From NCBI RefSeq assembly GCF_001549985.1, contig NZ_LROZ01000001.1, positions 124,001 to 188,000 of the forward strand: a stretch of 64,000 nt of DNA. The letters run 5' to 3'. Below the pieces are notes generated by a model. It did no database searches and had not been told where the DNA came from. It saw only the letters and a program-made list of their open reading frames with translations. This stretch comes from Myroides odoratus. GTDB lineage: Bacteria; Bacteroidota; Bacteroidia; Flavobacteriales; Flavobacteriaceae. Numbering within the stretch: position 1 is the stretch's first letter; each line of letters begins with the position of its first letter. Of this stretch, positions 42,361 through 51,508 are shown in pieces. Position numbers and translations under genes: made by a program.

Positions 42361-42368
42361 CAAAAATA
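42361..42368 (-). promoter_or_regulatory. -7 promoter element of the DUF3857/dtd unit
   Basis: The minus strand reads TATTTTTG, fitting TAnnTTTG, about 30 bp before the ATG. Confidence 0.45.
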
Positions 42369-42912
42369 CAAAACTCCTGCTGTTTCTGTTGTGATTTTGG
42401 GGAGGATTTATCATACAAGTCAAAATCTCATCTACTTCTTTCCAATTTTCATTTCTTATGTCATGAGATGGGCACTTTATTCTCCAATTATACTCAAAAA
42501 ACAAGTTCATCCTATTTCATATAGTATTCCAATACTACTACTTTTTTTAACTGTTCATTAACTTATTTCAGTTCGATTTTACTCTAGTTTTACCTCATCA
42601 CCTGAATAAAAAAGGGCGTTCTTTTACGCCACTACAATAAAAGAAAGTAGCCTCTCTTGTTCAGCTACTCTATTTCATTGAAATGTGTATATAGGTACTA
42701 TTCAGGTGTATTTTTTAGATTAATCGGCCGACTTTAATCAACTGATCCAGTAAATAAAGATAGTACAACTATTTCCTTATTTTCTTCCGCAATGCATACC
42801 TCAATAAATTGACACTATAGAGTGATTTTTTATTGTTTGTGCATTTCGATTTACCATGCCGCGTATTAACTCGCTCAATTAAAAATGAATTGACTCAACA
42901 AAACAGACAAAC
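42369..42912. other. 544-bp divergent gap without a gene
   Basis: No supported gene. A short hairpin AGTAGC/GCTACT is near 42645-42670 and GGCGT/ACGCC near 42613-42630; either could be a weak terminator. The stretch is pyrimidine-rich on the plus strand. No TAnnTTTG element is seen before the lipoprotein gene at 42913. Confidence 0.5.
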
Positions 42913-43797
42913 ATGAAACAGTTATATTTAATCGTCTTGGGTGTAGTCGCTTTATGCACCGCTTGCCACTCAGATCAAGCAACTACAGACAGCGCCAATC
43001 CAGCGCAAACCAAGCCTACTATTTATGAGCACATCAGTGCTACCTATGAAAAAAAACAACAAGAACTCCCAAATAAAACAACTGCTGGTTTTTGGGGTTG
43101 GCTAAAAAAAGTAGCTTCCGCTGATGCAAAAGCTGCTGCTGCTTATGCCGTTAAAAAAGGAATGAAAAGCGATTGGAAAGAAGCCCTGCTTATTAGTGCA
43201 GCAGCTTCTGTAGGAGAAGCGATTACAGTGAAAAAATCCATCCAAAGCGCCCAAAACACCACGGAAGCAGAGCCTTATCACACCTTAGTTTTATCCAATA
43301 TTCAACAAATTAAAACAGCTGAATTTAGCTCCAATACCATGGATGATGCAGGTTATTATCATTATGTATTAGTTAATGAAGTACTCAAAGATTCCATGCT
43401 TTCAACAATCCCTCCCAATGAGTTATTCGCTATGTTATATGATAAAATTTACCAGCAAGCTGAGCAATTAGGATTACAAGCACCTTATGAAAAAGAAGAA
43501 GCTGTTGCCTTATTAGAAAAAATAAACCAAGTAGCCGACAACGAAAGTGATGCGTATTATGCTACCCTTTATCCATTTGAAAATAAAGAAGACTTTGCGC
43601 ATTTTAAACCAATTGCTAAAATCTATACCACTACATTTTACCGACTCAATAATACCGCTCTTTTTACCGCTTATTCTAAAGAAATGGAGGCTGCTGTACT
43701 CGCAGATGCAACCTTATCTCAACAGGTAAAAGACGTTTTATTGCTAGAAATGGCCACCTATCGCTTCGGTAATACCTACTATTTTTCTAAATTCTAA
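42913..43797 (+). CDS. Lipoprotein of unknown function
   Basis: 294 residues. The signal KQLYLIVLGVVALCTAC has a lipobox with Cys18. A Thr/Asn/Gln-rich linker precedes a helical region GFWGWLKKVASADAKAAAAYAVKK (about 55-80), which is amphipathic and Ala-rich. The rest is helical with acidic ends. No family recognised. It stands alone between minus-strand units and ends at a strong terminator. Confidence 0.65.
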   Translation: MKQLYLIVLGVVALCTACHSDQATTDSANPAQTKPTIYEHISATYEKKQQELPNKTTAGFWGWLKKVASADAKAAAAYAVKKGMKSDWKEALLISAAASVGEAITVKKSIQSAQNTTEAEPYHTLVLSNIQQIKTAEFSSNTMDDAGYYHYVLVNEVLKDSMLSTIPPNELFAMLYDKIYQQAEQLGLQAPYEKEEAVALLEKINQVADNESDAYYATLYPFENKEDFAHFKPIAKIYTTTFYRLNNTALFTAYSKEMEAAVLADATLSQQVKDVLLLEMATYRFGNTYYFSKF

Positions 43798-43820
43798 ATA
43801 TTTTTTTTGTTATTAACAAG

Positions 43821-43854
43821 AAGGAGCCGCCTCATGATTTTGAGGCGACTCCTT
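43821..43854. terminator. Bidirectional terminator
   Basis: AAGGAG.CGCCTC and GAGGCG.CTCCTT pair around ATGATTTT with one mismatched position. It lies between the lipoprotein gene and the convergent DUF3857 gene. Confidence 0.85.
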
Positions 43855-43891
43855 TATTTTTTTTATTTTTAATTTGATGAGTAACTATTCC

Positions 43892-45868
43892 TTATATCTT
43901 TTTAAAAATAATTTGATCTTCAAGTTTATTCACCAACTTCTCATAAAAATTCTTGACTTTTGTATAGTTAGAAGGCTCTATTGTTAAAAGTGACCTAGAA
44001 AACTCTAAACTACAATGCAGCGTATTTTCTTCTCTTTCTATTTTATAAACTGCTTTTAACCCTACAGTAGCGTCTAATAATTCCAACATCTTAGGTAAAT
44101 ACTCTACTTCATACCCCACAGGAATCTTTACTGTCATTTTGTATAAATCAATTTTTGGAAATGTAAATGATATAGGCATTGTACGCACCTCAGATTTAAA
44201 AGGATTTGATTTTAAATCATAAAACTGCATTGGATTCAAATACAACTCATTACCTATTTTGGAAGCTAACTTTGGTTTTTCAAATGAAAAACGAAGATTT
44301 AAATCTTTACTTACATCTTCTCTATTATATACCTTGATATTTTTAATATTCATATTTTCATAGGACTTCTCAAGTTCATTTATGATTTGTTCGTCACTCT
44401 GATCTTGAAAATTAATTCTCCCTAAATACGCCATATAATCTTTATACGAAAAAAGTGCTTGCCCTAATCCTAACTCAACATCATCATTATTCCAATTTAC
44501 CACAAAGTTTTCTGAAGAAATAGAATAAAAATTAGGTTTCATATCCACTTTACCATACCCTCCATTTCTATTAATAACAATCCCAAACCAATTTAAATTT
44601 CGAATTGGTATAATATTAGTACTCGTATATTTACTAGTACCGTCTAGTAAAAAAACAACTTTGTCTAATTCAACACTACTCACTACACTATTAAATGAGG
44701 TTTTTTGAAGAGATAAATCTATTCCATTGTTTATTGTACTGACCAAAACTGGATTAGCTGTTAAACCAACATAGCGTAACATACTAGTTAGCATGAGGTT
44801 AATTTCCGCAACATTCCCCGTTCTGTTTTCAAATGCTTTCTTTACTCCATCATTTGTGTAATATCCTTGTTTTTCATTCCATGAAATGTTCTCCTTAACA
44901 AAAGTCAACACTTTATTTAATTTCTCTTCCTCTGTCAATTCTTTATAACTAGCTAAGTCAATCGCCTTTTCAAAATATTTGGTTTGTTCCAATTGATTCT
45001 TAAAATTTCCATTCTCATAGATACTTTTGATTAAATCATCTTCACTTAAAGAGATAACTTTAGGATTTGAATTTGGATAATGAATCATACTTAAATCAAA
45101 CTGAATGCTCCCTCGATAATTTTCCATATTATCGATATAAGGTTCACTTTTTATAGGCGCAACATTTGTAACGGTATAGTTTTGTATTGTTTCTTGTAAA
45201 CTAACCTCTTTGAAAGGATGTGTATTGGTTACACGAATCTTTTTAGTTTCCGTTTTATTACTTCTCACTATATTAACATCTCCCTTTAATCTATTGGTAT
45301 ATACCAAATATTCTGGTATTCTTACTTCATAACTTGATTTTCGAATCGGAATATTTCTTTGAAAATACCAAGCCGGAATTATATTAAAATAATCACTTGT
45401 AATGGTGTATTTATACTCCACAATACTACCTTCTTTAACATCAGGAATAATGACTTGCTTTTTCTTCCAATTTTCATTCGTCTTATCGTCGAAAACCGCA
45501 TTTGATTTCAATTTACTTTTTTCAATTTTTCCATCTTTCTCATTATAAGTAAATACTTGATCTATTTTCACTTGTTCAATCACTCCTTTTCCGACATAAT
45601 AAGGTACACTTAAATCAACATAAGATATTCCTTCTTTTGTATATACTTTTATTTTTCGACTTACCACTTGATTCATTTTAAACCCAACATTAGGGATATA
45701 ATCAAAATAAACTTTTCCCTCCTCATATAAAACAGAAGCATCTGCTTCTGGGCTGACTAAATCTTTTTCTTCTCTAAGTTCTTCTAACGTTACTTTTCCT
45801 AAAAAATCTTGCCCTAATACAACAATAGGACTTCCTAAAACCAGTAACAATAAAATTATTTTTCTCAT
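43892..45868 (-). CDS. DUF3857 protein with inactive transglutaminase-like domain
   Basis: 658 residues. Signal peptide (RKIILLLLVLGSPIVVLG), DUF3857 domain (about 65-225: VSRKIKVYTKEGISYVDLSV, EGSIVEYKYTITSDYF, AWYFQRNIPIRKSSYEVRIP) and a transglutaminase-like domain. The catalytic Cys position reads RTGNVAEINLMLTSMLRYVG, with Val instead of Cys. A second pseudo-enzyme, similar in layout to the 661-residue protein. It lies 3 bp after the 634-residue DUF3857 gene, which keeps its Cys, so the two may work as an active/inactive pair. Confidence 0.82.
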   Translation of the reverse strand: MRKIILLLLVLGSPIVVLGQDFLGKVTLEELREEKDLVSPEADASVLYEEGKVYFDYIPNVGFKMNQVVSRKIKVYTKEGISYVDLSVPYYVGKGVIEQVKIDQVFTYNEKDGKIEKSKLKSNAVFDDKTNENWKKKQVIIPDVKEGSIVEYKYTITSDYFNIIPAWYFQRNIPIRKSSYEVRIPEYLVYTNRLKGDVNIVRSNKTETKKIRVTNTHPFKEVSLQETIQNYTVTNVAPIKSEPYIDNMENYRGSIQFDLSMIHYPNSNPKVISLSEDDLIKSIYENGNFKNQLEQTKYFEKAIDLASYKELTEEEKLNKVLTFVKENISWNEKQGYYTNDGVKKAFENRTGNVAEINLMLTSMLRYVGLTANPVLVSTINNGIDLSLQKTSFNSVVSSVELDKVVFLLDGTSKYTSTNIIPIRNLNWFGIVINRNGGYGKVDMKPNFYSISSENFVVNWNNDDVELGLGQALFSYKDYMAYLGRINFQDQSDEQIINELEKSYENMNIKNIKVYNREDVSKDLNLRFSFEKPKLASKIGNELYLNPMQFYDLKSNPFKSEVRTMPISFTFPKIDLYKMTVKIPVGYEVEYLPKMLELLDATVGLKAVYKIEREENTLHCSLEFSRSLLTIEPSNYTKVKNFYEKLVNKLEDQIIFKKI

Positions 45869-45871
45869 CTT

Positions 45872-47776
45872 TTATTTCTGTTGTTTCAACACTATTTTAA
45901 GTTGATCTGCTTGATTCACTTTTTCTCTAAATTCTTTATACGCTCCATATTCTTCCTTGGTGTACATGCCTCCAATACTATGTAAGCTTCTTTGGTATTT
46001 TAATTGGTTGTTTTCATAGTTAAATTGTACAACATAATCTCCAAATTTGCTTTTAATTTTAATATCTTCAGGGACAACCTCTAACATATACCCCTCTGGA
46101 ATTATTATTTCAACTTCATCCAAATCTTGCCAATCTGTTTTCAAATAAAACGGAGTCACTCTATTTCTTGCATTGGTCAACGTTGATGAAACTGTATTCC
46201 AATTTCCTAGAGCTAGCACTAGTCGATTTCCTAATTTTTGAGCATATTTATCTGTTTTAAACGTAAAAAACTCTTCATATATCGTATTTTCATTATCTAA
46301 CACTACATCCAATGTAGAGAATTGAATGTTTTTAAAATCTGAAAACAAACGTTTATACAGTTTTTCCTTATCTTTTGAATCTAAAGAATACGTAAAGAAT
46401 CGATTGTCAAATTGTACCCCAGATGATTTAATTTTAATATTTACCTCGGCATTGCCTTCTTGGTCTAATGTCAATACAGTATTACTCTTTTGAAGACTCT
46501 CTGTATAGCTATATTTCTTAGTTTGTACTAACTCACTTCCTTTTTCTTTGACAACTAATACAGTTCGATTATCTGTAAATCCTCCAATAAAACCAAAAGG
46601 AGCTTTTTGACTCGTACATTCAATCCATTGATACCCATTTTCTATAGGCAAAGCCAAAATCATATGATTGCCTTGTAAACAAACAGACTCACTTTCTATA
46701 TCTATAGGGGTAGAAGATCCATAAAGAAGAACAGGATACGCTTCTACTCCGACCTCTTTTAACATTGCTCGTAGATAATTCGTTAAGCCTTTGCAATCAC
46801 CATATCCTAAAACATCCACATCTTTCGCATTCATGGGTTGCCAGCCTCCAAGCCCTAACTGAATACTAATATATCGAGTTTTACTTTGCATGTATTCATA
46901 TAAAATCTTAGCTTTTTCAATTGGATCATTGACCTCTTTGACTAACTCATGGACTTTTGCTTTTGTCGCTGGGGATAAAATTTCTGTTCCTTTAACTAAA
47001 TTTACATAGTACCAATTTCCCAATTCTTCCCAATTTGAGAATGAGCCCGCCACTTGTTCAAGATTAACCTTGTCCAAAGAAAAAATGCCTTTTGGAATAA
47101 ATCGTTGGAAATTAGGGGATAAACTTTCATCCAATAAAGCAGGGAAATTTTGTAAAGTATACTCCACAACAGTAGCTTCCTTCTTTTCTTCTATGGGATG
47201 GAAACTTTGATTATATATTTTTGAATTGAGCTTTAGTGTGGCAGGTATTTCAATCGAAAACTTAGAAACTAAGATGGATTGTCCATAGGTTTGAATTGGA
47301 TACCACTTAGGGAGAAATGCAGTATTTTTAGATTCGACTTCACTTTCAAACACAAATATAACGGGATATTTTGAAGGTTTAAAGTCAAAGCTTAACAAGC
47401 GACTATCTGAGATACTCATCCCTTGATTAAGCGAATAATCTTTAAAATCACTTTTTTTAAATGTACGTTGAAGATTTCCGCGATCATCATACATTAACAC
47501 TCGGATATTTTTAATTTTTCTACTTTTACTGGTATAGTATTCTTCAAAATTAAGATCATTCAATCCTCGTTCATTCAGAACTGTAATTGTTTTTTTTGTG
47601 TTCACAGTAAACCGATCATAAGACAACACTTTCACTTCCACCAATTCTTCATTAACAACGGAGAAAGCATGTTGTTTATATTTTTCTGCTATTTCATTTA
47701 CTAGAATATTCTTTTGTGCAAATACACAAGACGGCAATAATAAAAGCCAAAAAAAAAGACGCATAATAACATTCAC
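45872..47776 (-). CDS. DUF3857 protein with transglutaminase-like domain, Cys present
   Basis: 634 residues. Signal peptide (MRLFFWLLLLPSCVFA), DUF3857 domain (about 50-215) and a transglutaminase-like domain. Its catalytic Cys lies in LGYGDCKGLTNYLRAML, its His in GNHMILAL, and WIECTS replaces the usual WxDxT aspartate. DUF3858-like C-terminus. In Bacteroidetes such proteins are periplasmic. The reaction (peptide-bond cleavage or crosslinking) is unknown. It is the first gene of a pair with the inactive homologue 3 bp downstream. A -7 box lies 11 bp before the ATG. Confidence 0.85.
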   Translation of the reverse strand: MNVIMRLFFWLLLLPSCVFAQKNILVNEIAEKYKQHAFSVVNEELVEVKVLSYDRFTVNTKKTITVLNERGLNDLNFEEYYTSKSRKIKNIRVLMYDDRGNLQRTFKKSDFKDYSLNQGMSISDSRLLSFDFKPSKYPVIFVFESEVESKNTAFLPKWYPIQTYGQSILVSKFSIEIPATLKLNSKIYNQSFHPIEEKKEATVVEYTLQNFPALLDESLSPNFQRFIPKGIFSLDKVNLEQVAGSFSNWEELGNWYYVNLVKGTEILSPATKAKVHELVKEVNDPIEKAKILYEYMQSKTRYISIQLGLGGWQPMNAKDVDVLGYGDCKGLTNYLRAMLKEVGVEAYPVLLYGSSTPIDIESESVCLQGNHMILALPIENGYQWIECTSQKAPFGFIGGFTDNRTVLVVKEKGSELVQTKKYSYTESLQKSNTVLTLDQEGNAEVNIKIKSSGVQFDNRFFTYSLDSKDKEKLYKRLFSDFKNIQFSTLDVVLDNENTIYEEFFTFKTDKYAQKLGNRLVLALGNWNTVSSTLTNARNRVTPFYLKTDWQDLDEVEIIIPEGYMLEVVPEDIKIKSKFGDYVVQFNYENNQLKYQRSLHSIGGMYTKEEYGAYKEFREKVNQADQLKIVLKQQK

Positions 47777-47786
47777 ATTTAAGGCG

Positions 47787-47794
47787 CAAATATA
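47787..47794 (-). promoter_or_regulatory. -7 promoter element of the DUF3857 pair
   Basis: The minus strand reads TATATTTG and ends 11 bp before the ATG, so any leader is only a few bases. Confidence 0.55.
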
Positions 47795-47932
47795 AGTGTT
47801 AATTTTTACTTTTTATTAACCAAAACTATCTAAAAAAAGCCAAAAACAAAGATAGATTTATTCTAAAATACTACATATACCTTTTACTTCTACTCTTTTT
47901 TATACTGTATCGATTAAAAATGAAACAAAAAA

Positions 47933-47958
47933 AAAACCAAGATTATTCTTCTTGGTTT
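47933..47958 (-). terminator. Terminator overlapping the end of rsgA
   Basis: AAACCAAG and CTTGGTTT pair around the rsgA stop region, with a T run on the minus strand. Confidence 0.7.
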
Positions 47959-48908
47959 CTTCCATCTTTATAAATATCTGTACGATAATGTTCTTCTTCT
48001 CCATCTAAAATTTGGATGTAGGTTTTGTAACGCGACCAAGCCAGTTCATCTCGATCTAAAGCGTCTTTTACTGCACAATGCGGTTCTTCTCGATGCAAAC
48101 AGTTATTGAATTTACACTGATCTTTTAAGGCAAAAAATTCAGGGAAATAATCACCTACTTCCTGAGGCGCCATATCAACAACTCCAAATCCACGAATTCC
48201 AGGAGTATCTATAATCGCTGCATCAAACGTTAAGTCAAACATCTCAGCAAACGTAGTGGTATGTTGCCCTTGTTGATGTTGCTCTGAGATTTGTGCTGTT
48301 TTTAGATTTAATCCAGGTTCAATTGCATTAATCAAGGTAGATTTCCCAACACCTGAATGCCCAGAGAACATGGATACTTTGCCAATCATACGTTCTTTAA
48401 TTGCATCTATCCCTTTTGATTCTAAGGCAGATACACGCAAACACTCATACCCAATTTGAGAATAAATGTATTGCAAATACAATTGTTCATCTAATGCATC
48501 TTCCGAATAGGTATCAATCTTATTGAAGACTAACACCGTTTTAATTCCGTAAGCTTCAGCAGTAACTAAAAAACGGTCAATAAAACTCGTTGTTGTCACT
48601 GGATTATCAATCGTAACAATCAAGAACATCGTATCGATATTCGAAGCAATAATATGTACTTGTTTGGATAAGTTTACTGATTTACGCACAATATAATTCA
48701 TACGAGGCGCAATCTCGTGAATCACTCCAGTAGTTGCATCATTGGTTGTTTCTAACTCGAAAATAACATGATCACCTACTGCAAGGGGATTCGTACTTTT
48801 AATTCCCTTAATACGAAACTTTCCCTTGATGCGGCAATTGTAAAATTGCCCATCTTCACCTTTTACCAGATACCAGCTTCCTGTTGATTTATAAACTGTT
48901 CCTTTCAT
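47943..48908 (-). CDS. rsgA: Ribosome small-subunit-dependent GTPase A
   Basis: 321 residues, full length. RsgA is a circularly permuted GTPase for 30S subunit maturation. An OB-fold N-terminus (GTVYKSTGSWYLVKGEDGQF) is followed by the permuted G motifs: VFNKIDTYS (G4), VSALES (G5), GHSGVGKSTLINAI (P-loop) and IDTPGIRGFG (G3). A C-terminal zinc site has Cys/His (CKFNNCLHREEPHCAV). The -7 box ends 5 bp before the ATG. Confidence 0.96.
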   Translation of the reverse strand: MKGTVYKSTGSWYLVKGEDGQFYNCRIKGKFRIKGIKSTNPLAVGDHVIFELETTNDATTGVIHEIAPRMNYIVRKSVNLSKQVHIIASNIDTMFLIVTIDNPVTTTSFIDRFLVTAEAYGIKTVLVFNKIDTYSEDALDEQLYLQYIYSQIGYECLRVSALESKGIDAIKERMIGKVSMFSGHSGVGKSTLINAIEPGLNLKTAQISEQHQQGQHTTTFAEMFDLTFDAAIIDTPGIRGFGVVDMAPQEVGDYFPEFFALKDQCKFNNCLHREEPHCAVKDALDRDELAWSRYKTYIQILDGEEEHYRTDIYKDGRNQEE

Positions 48909-48912
48909 AGGG

Positions 48913-48920
48913 CAAATATA
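48913..48920 (-). promoter_or_regulatory. -7 element immediately upstream of the rsgA ATG
   Basis: The minus strand reads TATATTTG and ends 5 bp before the start codon, predicting a leaderless or near-leaderless rsgA mRNA. Confidence 0.5.
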
Positions 48921-48944
48921 TTTTAAAATCCAGCTAAAAAAAAG

Positions 48945-48970
48945 AGACTAGGTAGAAAAATACCTAGTCT
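48945..48970. terminator. Terminator of the DAHP synthase gene
   Basis: AGACTAGGTA and TACCTAGTCT form a 10-bp stem around GAAAAA, upstream of the rsgA promoter. Confidence 0.8.
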
Positions 48971-48998
48971 GATTCTGCTGTATTATTCACTTTATTTT

Positions 48999-50072
48999 TT
49001 ACTCTTCTTTTCTATTAATCACCTGATCCTGACGGTAAATACTCTCCTGGTGAATGGCATTGTAAATGGTGCGAATAAACTCATCCGTAAATCCGAGGTG
49101 TTCTCCTTCTTTCATCATTTTTTCCACAATACTATTCCATCTTTCTTGTTGAAAAACAGCGACATTTCGATCGCGTTTCAGCGAACCAATCGCATCAGAA
49201 ATCATCATTCTCTTTTTCAATAAATCTAATATTTTACTATCCATATCGTCAATTTGAATGCGATAGGTTTGTAATTTTTGTAGGTATTCCTCCGTATCAT
49301 CCGTGATATTGCGCAGTTTAAGTGCTTGAACAATCGTTTTTAACTGTTCAGGTGTCACCTGTTGAGCTGCATCACTCCAGGCTTTATCGGGATTACAATG
49401 CGTTTCAATCATCAATCCGTCAAAATTCAAATCCAACGCCAACTGAGAAACCGCTAAAATGCGATCACGTCGTCCTGTAATATGAGAAGGATCACAGAAA
49501 ATAGGAATATGAGGCAATTCTGATTTAATATCTAAAGGAATCTGCCATTCTGGTATATTTCTATATTTTGTTTTTTCATAGGTACTGAATCCACGGTGAA
49601 TCAAACCTAGTTTATTGATATTTGCTTTCTCCAATCGTTCTAATCCCCCCATCCATAACGACAAATCGGGATTAATCGGATTCTTAAGCATAACGATTTT
49701 GTCCGTTCCTCTTAAGGCATCTGCTATTTCTTGTACAGAAAAAGGATTCACAGCGGTACGAGCACCAATCCACAAGATGTCGATATCGTTTTGCAAACAC
49801 AAATCGACATGTTCTGCTGTTGCTACTTCTGTTGCTAACAACAATCCTGTTTCTTCTTTTACTTGTCGCATCCAGTCTAAACCAATTGCTCCCACTCCTT
49901 CAAATCCACCTGGTTTCGTTCTTGGTTTCCAAATTCCCGCACGAAATACTTTAACCTCTTGAGGCAAAGAGTGAGCGATTTGCAACAATTGTTCCGGTGT
50001 TTCAGCACTACAGGGACCTGCTATAATTGCAGGGGCTTGACCTTGAAAAGCAGTTAACCAATCTTTACTCAT
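48999..50072 (-). CDS. Bifunctional DAHP synthase / chorismate mutase (type II)
   Basis: 357 residues. The N-terminal ~260 residues are a DAHP synthase of the KdsA-like type: IAGPCSAETPEQLLQIA, VFRAGIWKPRTKPGGFEG and IFCDPSHITGRRDRILAVS. The C-terminal ~90 residues are an AroQ-type chorismate mutase (IDDMDSKILDLLKKRMMISDAIG, then RNVAVFQQERWNSIV). It thus joins the first and a branch step of aromatic amino-acid synthesis; the CM part may also be a feedback sensor. This fusion is typical of Bacteroidetes. It has its own -7 box and terminator. Confidence 0.95.
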   Translation of the reverse strand: MSKDWLTAFQGQAPAIIAGPCSAETPEQLLQIAHSLPQEVKVFRAGIWKPRTKPGGFEGVGAIGLDWMRQVKEETGLLLATEVATAEHVDLCLQNDIDILWIGARTAVNPFSVQEIADALRGTDKIVMLKNPINPDLSLWMGGLERLEKANINKLGLIHRGFSTYEKTKYRNIPEWQIPLDIKSELPHIPIFCDPSHITGRRDRILAVSQLALDLNFDGLMIETHCNPDKAWSDAAQQVTPEQLKTIVQALKLRNITDDTEEYLQKLQTYRIQIDDMDSKILDLLKKRMMISDAIGSLKRDRNVAVFQQERWNSIVEKMMKEGEHLGFTDEFIRTIYNAIHQESIYRQDQVINRKEE

Positions 50073-50093
50073 TTCTTACAATTTCATTTGATG

Positions 50094-50101
50094 CAAATTT
50101 A
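50094..50101 (-). promoter_or_regulatory. -7 promoter element of the DAHP synthase gene
   Basis: The minus strand reads TAAATTTG, about 22 bp before the ATG. Confidence 0.55.
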
Positions 50102-50228
50102 CGAGTTATATTCTATATAATGAGATTTAATCCAAAATGATAAAAAGTAAAAAACAGATAAAGCTCTTTTTGTTCTTTGTTTTTTATAATAATTAATACA
50201 TTTACTTTTCATCAAAAATTCAACCTTA

Positions 50229-51071
50229 ATGTCATTATTAACTTTTATCTTAATTATGTTTCTAGGCGCCTTTGCAGCTGGTTTTATCGGCTCATTATCA
50301 GGACTTGGAGGCGGTATTATTATAATTCCTTTACTTTCTGTTTTCCTTGGTGTTGACATGCATTATGCCATTGGAACAGCGTTAGTAGCTGTAATCGCAA
50401 CCTCATCAGGTTCTGCATCAGCCTATGTACGAGAAGGGATTACCAACATGCGATTGGGGATGTTCCTCGAAATTGCCACAACCATTGGTGCTGTAGTAGG
50501 TGCACTTATCTCAACCAACGCCCCTACTTCGTTACTCGCTATTATTTTTGGAGCCACCTTAATTTTTTCCTCCCTTAATTCGATTCGCAAAAAAGAAGAC
50601 CACCTTATTCTACCAGAACAAGGCAGTACTTTGGCGAAGAAACTTAAACTAGCAGGCAATTATCCTACAGCTAGTGGCGAGAAAGTACACTATAGTATGA
50701 CTAATATCCTAGGTGGATTTAGCATGATGGGTGTTGCAGGTATGATGTCGGGTTTATTAGGTATTGGGTCTGGTGCTTTTAAAGTAATTGCCATGGATAC
50801 CATAATGAAGGTTCCCTTTAAAGTGTCTACAACAACGAGTAATTTCATGATGGGAGTTACGGCCATTGCAAGTTCGGTTATCTACATTCAAAAGGGCTAT
50901 ATTGAACCGTCCATCTGTATGCCAGTAATTATAGGAGTATTAATTGGTTCTATGGTGGGTGCGAAAGTTCTTATGAAAGCCAACACCAAAAAACTTAAAT
51001 TGTTCTTTGCGGTACTTATTTTCATCATTGCCTTGAACATGATTTACAACGGAATTACAGGAAAAATTTAA
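50229..51071 (+). CDS. TauE/SafE family sulfite (anion) exporter
   Basis: 280 residues with about eight hydrophobic segments. It contains two copies of the TauE/SafE repeat: GSLSGLGGGIIIIPLLSVFL (about 21-40) and MSGLLGIGSGAFKVIAMDT (about 173-191). These Gly-rich repeats form the core of this permease family, which exports sulfite, sulfoacetate or similar anions. The substrate is not clear. It is followed after 10 bp by the DUF1634 gene. The pair is conserved and probably forms one system. Confidence 0.9.
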   Translation: MSLLTFILIMFLGAFAAGFIGSLSGLGGGIIIIPLLSVFLGVDMHYAIGTALVAVIATSSGSASAYVREGITNMRLGMFLEIATTIGAVVGALISTNAPTSLLAIIFGATLIFSSLNSIRKKEDHLILPEQGSTLAKKLKLAGNYPTASGEKVHYSMTNILGGFSMMGVAGMMSGLLGIGSGAFKVIAMDTIMKVPFKVSTTTSNFMMGVTAIASSVIYIQKGYIEPSICMPVIIGVLIGSMVGAKVLMKANTKKLKLFFAVLIFIIALNMIYNGITGKI

Positions 51072-51081
51072 AGCCAACACT

Positions 51082-51471
51082 ATGAGTACAACTAAATTTA
51101 CAGATAATCAATTGCAAAGTATCATCGGAAATGTGTTGCGTTATGGCGTATTAAGTGCTTTAACCGTAACACTTTTGGGTGGAATTATCCTCTTAGCAAA
51201 AGATTCCCAACAGATGGTTTCTTTCTCTACGTTTGTTGAAAAAGATCAAAATCTATTTGTTGTTTTTAAAACAATCCTCCAAGGTATCAAGGATTGGAAT
51301 GGAGAGTCAATTATTTTCTTGGGCATTTTACTTCTATTTTTAACACCCGCTTTGCGTTTACTCTTATCGCTCTTTTCTTTTATTCTTGAAAAAGACGCGA
51401 TGTATGTTGTGATTACCTTAATCGTAATTGCGGTTATCATTCTTAGCGTGTCCTTCGGATTTTCTCATTAA
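51082..51471 (+). CDS. DUF1634 membrane protein
   Basis: 129 residues with three hydrophobic segments (about 15-37, 68-93, 98-125). DUF1634 proteins almost always follow a TauE/SafE gene, as here, and are likely a partner subunit. The role is unknown. The gldA gene starts 37 bp later. Confidence 0.85.
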   Translation: MSTTKFTDNQLQSIIGNVLRYGVLSALTVTLLGGIILLAKDSQQMVSFSTFVEKDQNLFVVFKTILQGIKDWNGESIIFLGILLLFLTPALRLLLSLFSFILEKDAMYVVITLIVIAVIILSVSFGFSH

Positions 51472-51508
51472 TTTACCTACATTTGTTTTTACTAACCTTC
51501 CAGTATAT

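Noticed and set aside
42276..42524. 82-residue frame in the gap before the lipoprotein gene
   Set aside because: It begins inside the DUF3857 gene, is low-complexity and has no start-site or homology pattern.
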